DNA of 64,000 bases, taken from positions 124,001 to 188,000 of the forward strand of contig NC_027866.1 of NCBI RefSeq assembly GCF_000187245.1, given 5' to 3'. The notes below the pieces were generated by a model, which saw only the letters and a program-made list of their open reading frames with translations, made no database searches and was not told the origin of the DNA. The position numbers and the translations under genes are program-made. The DNA is from Ogataea parapolymorpha DL-1 (Eukaryota > Ascomycota > Pichiomycetes > Pichiales > Pichiaceae). Positions 60,258 to 64,000 of the stretch are shown in pieces (position 1 is the first letter of the stretch; every line of letters starts with the position of its first letter).

Positions 60258-61259
60258 TCATGACAGTTCTCCATTGATAAAGCTTTCGAACTCGAGCTCA
60301 ACGTCGTGCAAGCTGTCGAACTCATAGTAATCATGGAAATGGAGGTCATTTTTCGGTTCCAAGCCCAGCGCAAGGTCTGTGGTTGGCGGAGACAGCATGG
60401 AGTCGGCCGTGTTCGATTTGAAGATGGAGAAGACAGAATCCTTGCCGGGCGACGAGGGCAGCTCGGCCAATTTGAAGCCCTTTGGCGACAGCGACACCAA
60501 TGTGGAGCCCGAGAGACTGTCCATGGTTTCGTTTGTTTTCGTTAGCGAGATGGAAGGAGTAGGCGTCAGGTCGGCCTCGTGCTCTGGGTGGTGGTCTAGA
60601 AGATCGAGATGGTCGTCCTCGGACAGCGCTGGCGACGAGAAGTCCATGTCCGGGTCGTCGAACTTGATGAATTTGTCCATTTCCTCTGTTTTCGGAGCAG
60701 CCGGCTGCTGGACCTGCTGCGAGTGGTTCAGGTCGATGAGAGACACGATGAGGTCGTTGATGTCGTCGTCGTGGCTTCGTTTACGTGGGAATGATGGCGA
60801 TGGGGTCGGTAGGGCCTCGTTTTTTTCGGTTTTCTTCGACTTCTCTCGAATTTCATTTTTCAAATTTTTCAGGTCGGACACAAGCTTGATGACCTCCAGC
60901 TTGAGGTAGTAATTTTCTTCGTTGATTCTTAGAATTTGTTGTTTGAGAGGGTTGTTCATGATGCTGGCCTCCAGGTCGTGCTGCGCGTGCGGTGTCTGCT
61001 TAGACTTTTTAGCGTCCTTGGGCTCTTTACCCGAGTGTACGTTAGAGTTTACGGCCTGCGAAGGTTTTCGACCGGGTTTTGGCCGAGGTGGCAGGACCCA
61101 TTTACGGGAAGTCTTGATCTTGATCGGCGGTTGTGCTAGCGGGTCTGGCGAGGCGCCCGGACTAGGACTGGCGTTGGTCAAAGGTGTGCTGATGCTTGTA
61201 TCACTTAGTGCTGGAATGTTAGCTGGATTGAGGAACGACAACATACTTTGATTCGACAT
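60258..61259 (-). CDS. HAP4: HAP complex activator subunit Hap4
   Basis: A 333-residue protein if unspliced, 321 if the candidate 36-nt intron (61211-61246) is removed. Hap4 binds the CCAAT factor Hap2/3/5 and supplies its activation domain for respiratory genes. Seen: the 16-18-residue Hap4 motif KTSRKWVLPPRPKPGRKP at about 49-66; a leucine-rich helix at about 105-140 (ILRINEENYYLKLEVIKLV) that resembles a bZIP-type coiled coil, as in HapX-type proteins; and an acidic, Asp/Ser-rich C-terminal half ending DYYEFDSLHDVELEFESF, a typical activation region. No cysteine-rich iron-sensing repeats, so it is the respiratory rather than iron-repressor type. Confidence 0.9.
   Translation of the reverse strand: MSNQSMLSFLNPANIPALSDTSISTPLTNASPSPGASPDPLAQPPIKIKTSRKWVLPPRPKPGRKPSQAVNSNVHSGKEPKDAKKSKQTPHAQHDLEASIMNNPLKQQILRINEENYYLKLEVIKLVSDLKNLKNEIREKSKKTEKNEALPTPSPSFPRKRSHDDDINDLIVSLIDLNHSQQVQQPAAPKTEEMDKFIKFDDPDMDFSSPALSEDDHLDLLDHHPEHEADLTPTPSISLTKTNETMDSLSGSTLVSLSPKGFKLAELPSSPGKDSVFSIFKSNTADSMLSPPTTDLALGLEPKNDLHFHDYYEFDSLHDVELEFESFINGELS
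61211..61246 (-). other. Candidate 36-nt in-frame intron at the HAP4 start
   Basis: On the minus strand, after ATGTCGAATCAAA, there is a perfect donor GTATGT, a branch GCTAAC, and acceptor TTCCAG with the branch A 8 nt from the 3' end. The length of 36 is a multiple of three and has no stop, so both forms are translatable. Spliced protein starts MSNQTLSDTS, unspliced MSNQSMLSFL. The layout equals that of the three stronger introns here. Confidence 0.6.
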
Positions 61260-61900
61260 GACTCATGGAACCCATTGAATTAAAAGATTGGAGTATTGAA
61301 CTTTTGACAAAGGAAATCCAAAGTATATAAAAGGCTGGACGGAATCGGATGCAAAAAAGTCGGCACCCCAACTTTGATGTTTCGCAGCCCGTATTGTCCC
61401 AGAGCGTACTTGCTTGATTTAGATTTTTTCCACCCCCCATAGGCTGTCGTGATTATTGTGCAGGTTATTATTTGCTGCAATAGAATTGATACACACACGA
61501 CTACAGCTCCACGACATGCAGTACTCACCCGGTTGCTTCCGCGCTAGAAAGCGGTCGGGGCGCACGCGACTGACACCTTCCGTGACATGAGCGCGCATTG
61601 CCAGTGGCCACGGAGCACAGGCATAGGGTGTGCGTCCATTGCCCGATCCCTTGAGCCGGGATGATTGGGCTGCGGGACACTTTTTTTTTCCATCAACACC
61701 CCCTTTGCTGACAATTTCCCGAGCCGAGAAGTTGTTCTCGAAAAAGGCGCATTTCGGCCGGTGGATCTCTAAACCAACTCATCCCTTTGCCAATTTTTTT
61801 TTTGCCAGCATATTCCAAGCGTTCCAGGGTGCAGCAAGCATTACGCAACTACAACAATTCATAACAAGTACACTATTATTGGGATCCTCCCCCCACACCT
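61260..61900. promoter_or_regulatory. HAP4 upstream region / SNM1 3' flank
   Basis: A 641-nt gap. It contains TATATAA at 61324-61330, about 65 nt before the HAP4 ATG; a CCAAT box (ATTGG on + at 61663-61667); CCCCAC at 61891-61896, a loose Mig1-type core; a hairpin GCCC-ATCCC/GGGAT-TGGGC at about 61640-61669; and T-runs near 61681 and 61797. A donor-like GTGAGT occurs on the minus strand near 61519-61524, but I cannot assign an exon. No protein gene is supported. Confidence 0.55.
61663..61667 (-). promoter_or_regulatory. CCAAT box in the HAP4 upstream region
   Basis: CCAAT in the context GCCCAATCAT on the HAP4 strand, about 400 nt before the ATG. It could allow the HAP complex to act on the gene for its own activator; such autoregulation is inferred. 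Confidence 0.3.
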
Positions 61901-62344
61901 CTACATCTTCATAAAATCCATCAGGTCCAACGTTTTTGCCTGTTTCGGCTGCTTGTTTTTCAACAGTTCACTCAGATTGTTCTTCTTCCTCTTGCGCGCC
62001 CGCTCCTTGCCGTTACTTTTCTCTACACTCTTGCCCGCCTCTTTTTCTTGCACCAGCACGTCCTTAGTCATTTCGTGCTTGCACCCCAAACATCTGTAAC
62101 ACAACGTCCGCTTCCGAACTCCGTCCTTGCTCTCATACCGCACACGAATCTGCAGATTGACCCCCGATAGGAGGACGTCCTCGCACCGGGGACAGAAAAT
62201 GTACCCATCTTCTCCCACCGCCTCCGGTAGCATTAGATTGTGTCTGTCGCACGTCGCCAAAAACCGTCGCCGTAGCTGCCGTCGCAGCCGGCCGTCTTTT
62301 GCCGCGTGCACCAAATTGTACTGGTAAACAGCCTTATCGGCCAT
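61901..62344 (-). CDS. SNM1: RNase MRP protein subunit Snm1
   Basis: A 147-residue protein (S. cerevisiae Snm1 is 198), a zinc-binding subunit of RNase MRP related to Rpr2 of RNase P, acting in 5.8S rRNA maturation and cyclin mRNA decay. Seen: an N-terminal helical part (YQYNLVHAAK, RHNLMLPEAV), a four-Cys zinc site CPRCEDVL with CYRCLGC, the basic tail GKERARKRKKNNLSELLKNK, and the C-terminal DLMDFMKM; the last two match Snm1 (GKERSKKRK, SFMKS) rather than Rpr2. ATG is the complement of 62342-62344; the frame is open 5 codons further to TTG. Confidence 0.88.
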   Translation of the reverse strand: MADKAVYQYNLVHAAKDGRLRRQLRRRFLATCDRHNLMLPEAVGEDGYIFCPRCEDVLLSGVNLQIRVRYESKDGVRKRTLCYRCLGCKHEMTKDVLVQEKEAGKSVEKSNGKERARKRKKNNLSELLKNKQPKQAKTLDLMDFMKM

Positions 62345-62429
62345 GAAAAAAAAATCCAAAAAAAAATAAAAAATAAAAATAAAAAATCAAGCGAAATGCA
62401 AATAATGCCATCTTTATTAATGCAATGAT

Positions 62430-63602
62430 CTAAAGCCGGGATCGCCTCCTCTTCACAGGACTAAACTCCGGGCTTGGCAGCTCAAATTCGCGCTTCACCC
62501 CACCACGTAGCCCAGAGTCGTCTGTGTTTTTTGTGTTTGTGACATCCCGCAACGCCGTAATAGGCTTTGTGTTCAAACTCTCGGTCAGGATATTCTGCAC
62601 ATCCACCACCCTCTTCTTGGCAGGCGTGGACGGCGGCGTGAAATAGATAGACGTCTCCTCGGGCTCCTCGAACAGCGCAGGAATTTGTTTTTCGATGTAT
62701 TCGCACCACTCGTCGCAATCGCTCTTGATCTGGTAGTCGATAACCTTGTCCCACGCGCTCGGGGACACCTCACAGTCGTTGATGAAGATCACCTTGCCGT
62801 CCTGCCTCTCGTGGATGCGCCTACTCAGCTGGCGCACAAGTTTGCGCACACCGTCCACTTTCAGAGAAGTGCCAAATATGATCAGTAGGTTCGGGTTCTT
62901 TGCCATGTCGCTCGTGAGCCCGCGCGCAAGCGAGTCTGCGTGCGGGTGGTGCTCGCCGTAGAGCACGATATCCGGCCGCAACACGCCGACCGAGGACCGG
63001 CTCGCTCTTTTGCCCAGCTCTGCGCGCTCTCTGTATTTAGCGACGCAGTTCGGGCAATCGGGCAACTCACCTTCGCGCAACGTATAGCTGCTCTCGTCGT
63101 CCCACGCAAACCGGCTAAAACACATGGTGCAACTGAGCCGGTTCAGGTCGCCGTGCAATTGCACCACGTCGAGCTCTTTCCAGTTTGTATCGACACCAGT
63201 CCGTAAATCGCACTGACGTTCCAGCCCGTCAATGTTCTGCGTGTAGCATTTCAGCAGCTTGCCGTGTTTTTTCAGCCGCCGAATGAACCAGTGGGTCTTT
63301 GTAGGTCTGGCAGTGCACGTCTTTGTGTAGAGCTGTTGCATGAACTTGCAAAACAGCGTGATCGACTCGTCGTTCCTGAACAGCGAGATATCAAACAGGT
63401 CTTTTCCCTTGACAATCGACTGCTGTTTGTCCGACCGTTTGGCCAGGTTGTACAGTCCGTGTGCACTGCGGAAATCGGGTATCCCCGCGCTGCAACTGAT
63501 GCCTGCGCCCGTCAGCACGACGACCTTCTTGCTTTTCGAGATCGATTTGTTGATCTGCGCGAGCTCAGCTTGCGATTTAGCGTCTAGCTGGAGTACCTTC
63601 AT
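62430..63602 (-). CDS. HST3/4: NAD-dependent histone deacetylase, Hst3/Hst4 type
   Basis: A 390-residue sirtuin (S. cerevisiae Hst3 447, Hst4 370), the H3K56 deacetylases. Seen: NAD motif GAGISCSAGIPDFRS at about 34-48, CYTQNIDGLERQ, catalytic His in VVQLHGDLNRLSC, zinc Cys pairs CTMC and CPNC, GVLRPDIVLYGEHHP, and the LIIFGTSLKVDGVRKLV motif. A C-terminal Ser/Thr-Pro-rich tail (YFTPPSTPAKKR, LPSPEFSPVKRRRSRL) contains CDK-like sites, as in Hst3, whose degradation is CDK-triggered. The frame reaches an ATG at 63848, but residues before 63602 are Cys- and Phe-rich, unlike the family, and a TATA-like TATATTT lies ~65 nt before 63602. Confidence 0.88.
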   Translation of the reverse strand: MKVLQLDAKSQAELAQINKSISKSKKVVVLTGAGISCSAGIPDFRSAHGLYNLAKRSDKQQSIVKGKDLFDISLFRNDESITLFCKFMQQLYTKTCTARPTKTHWFIRRLKKHGKLLKCYTQNIDGLERQCDLRTGVDTNWKELDVVQLHGDLNRLSCTMCFSRFAWDDESSYTLREGELPDCPNCVAKYRERAELGKRASRSSVGVLRPDIVLYGEHHPHADSLARGLTSDMAKNPNLLIIFGTSLKVDGVRKLVRQLSRRIHERQDGKVIFINDCEVSPSAWDKVIDYQIKSDCDEWCEYIEKQIPALFEEPEETSIYFTPPSTPAKKRVVDVQNILTESLNTKPITALRDVTNTKNTDDSGLRGGVKREFELPSPEFSPVKRRRSRL

Positions 63603-64000
63603 TGGTAAGAAGAATTCGTGGAAGCGAAACCTTCTTGGTGCAAACACTTTTTTCCGAATGGGGAAATATAAAAATACTCCTGCCAGGAGAAAGAGTTGTG
63701 CGAGACAAAAGCGCGGCGGGCTGTCTAAAGAAGCCCGGCACATGGCGGAATACAGCAGAGTCAGACACAGCCGTTGACGACTGGGCCGCCAGCCTTGGAT
63801 CTCCTGTCCTGTGGCTAGGAGAAACTGGCAAATCTTAAAGCGCGCCATATCTTTTTATTGAGCCGCCCGTTCGCGACCAGAAAACATCCCTGGCCAACAG
63901 ACACCCCAATACACAATCTCCGATGGCAATCTCCCACATAACTACCACAACCCACTTCACTGTAACCACACCTCGCACCGCTGGCAATTGACGGCATTAC
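63603..64000. promoter_or_regulatory. Upstream region of the HST gene to the window end
   Basis: 398 nt. The frame of the sirtuin gene stays open to an ATG at 63848 but reads as non-coding. It contains the AT-rich AATATAAAAATA near 63664-63675 and an A/C-rich stretch at 63880-63975. No further gene can be supported before the edge. Confidence 0.5.

Noticed and set aside
63815..63997. Short minus-strand ATG-started frame at the window end
   Set aside because: 60 codons, no recognisable features, and it overlaps the probable sirtuin promoter. It cannot be judged at a window edge.
1..64000. Transposons, LTRs, rRNA, CRISPR or toxin genes
   Set aside because: No reverse transcriptase, integrase or transposase motifs, no long direct or inverted terminal repeats, and no array-like spaced repeats were seen.

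Overview
The window is nuclear DNA of a budding yeast, most likely a methylotrophic Ogataea/Hansenula species. It holds about 41 protein genes at high density on both strands, one tRNA, and a few small spliceosomal introns near gene starts. The gene set has ascomycete-yeast hallmarks (Pho81, Snf1, Hap4, septin Cdc11, Bub3, Opi3, TRAPPII). It also has genes that S. cerevisiae lacks: tuberin/TSC2, an SRRM1-type PWI protein and an Arl8-like GTPase. A Pex23/Pex30-family peroxin fits a methylotroph but does not prove one. In the invariant SNF1 catalytic-loop motif a conserved leucine is encoded by CTG (complement of 48824-48826), which argues against the CUG-Ser clade. I could not run any search, so the genus is inference.

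Layout. 1-1.4 kb: 3' end of URA2 and tRNA-Thr(CGU). 1.5-13.5 kb: OPI3, CDC11, TSC2, an unrecognised two-TM coiled-coil protein, HEM4, TRS130. 13.6-18.0 kb: a 1,466-residue acidic, low-complexity, probably nuclear protein with two internal motif families. 18.0-32.4 kb: ELF1, CIC1, RCN1, an MFS transporter, CDC25, MTR3, SNL1, BUD22, CCA1, TMA19, OAR1, TRM13. 32.5-42.4 kb: a small mitochondrial membrane protein, RPP0, an unrecognised protein, SGD1, MSP1, an FMP42-like MFS protein, BUB3. 42.4-56.3 kb: a Pex23-family peroxin, the Arl8-like GTPase, the PWI protein, a USP-domain protein, SNF1, STI1, RKM4, a TRP/Flc-like membrane protein, a mitochondrial carrier. 56.4-64 kb: PHO81, HAP4, SNM1 and an Hst3/Hst4 sirtuin.

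Themes. Nutrient signalling is strongly represented (TSC2, CDC25, SNF1, PHO81, HAP4, RCN1), as are ribosome and RNA maturation (CIC1, BUD22, SGD1, RPP0, RKM4, MTR3, SNM1, CCA1, TRM13). Neighbours are packed tightly: two convergent pairs overlap by their stop codons, one pair overlaps by 15 nt, one tandem pair is 17 nt apart, and one divergent pair has 31 nt between start codons.

Most notable observations. (1) Introns of 33, 35 and 35 nt are needed to give BUB3, ELF1 and the Arl8-like gene correct N-termini; a fourth candidate of 36 nt, in frame, lies at the HAP4 start. (2) The acidic protein at 13.6-18.0 kb carries four copies of a hydrophobic G-(L/F)-(L/F)-x-x-L motif and several beta-type SUMO-interacting-like segments. 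No transposon, CRISPR array or rRNA was seen. Starts were re-chosen at the first plausible ATG wherever the open frame extended upstream through TTG or GTG.
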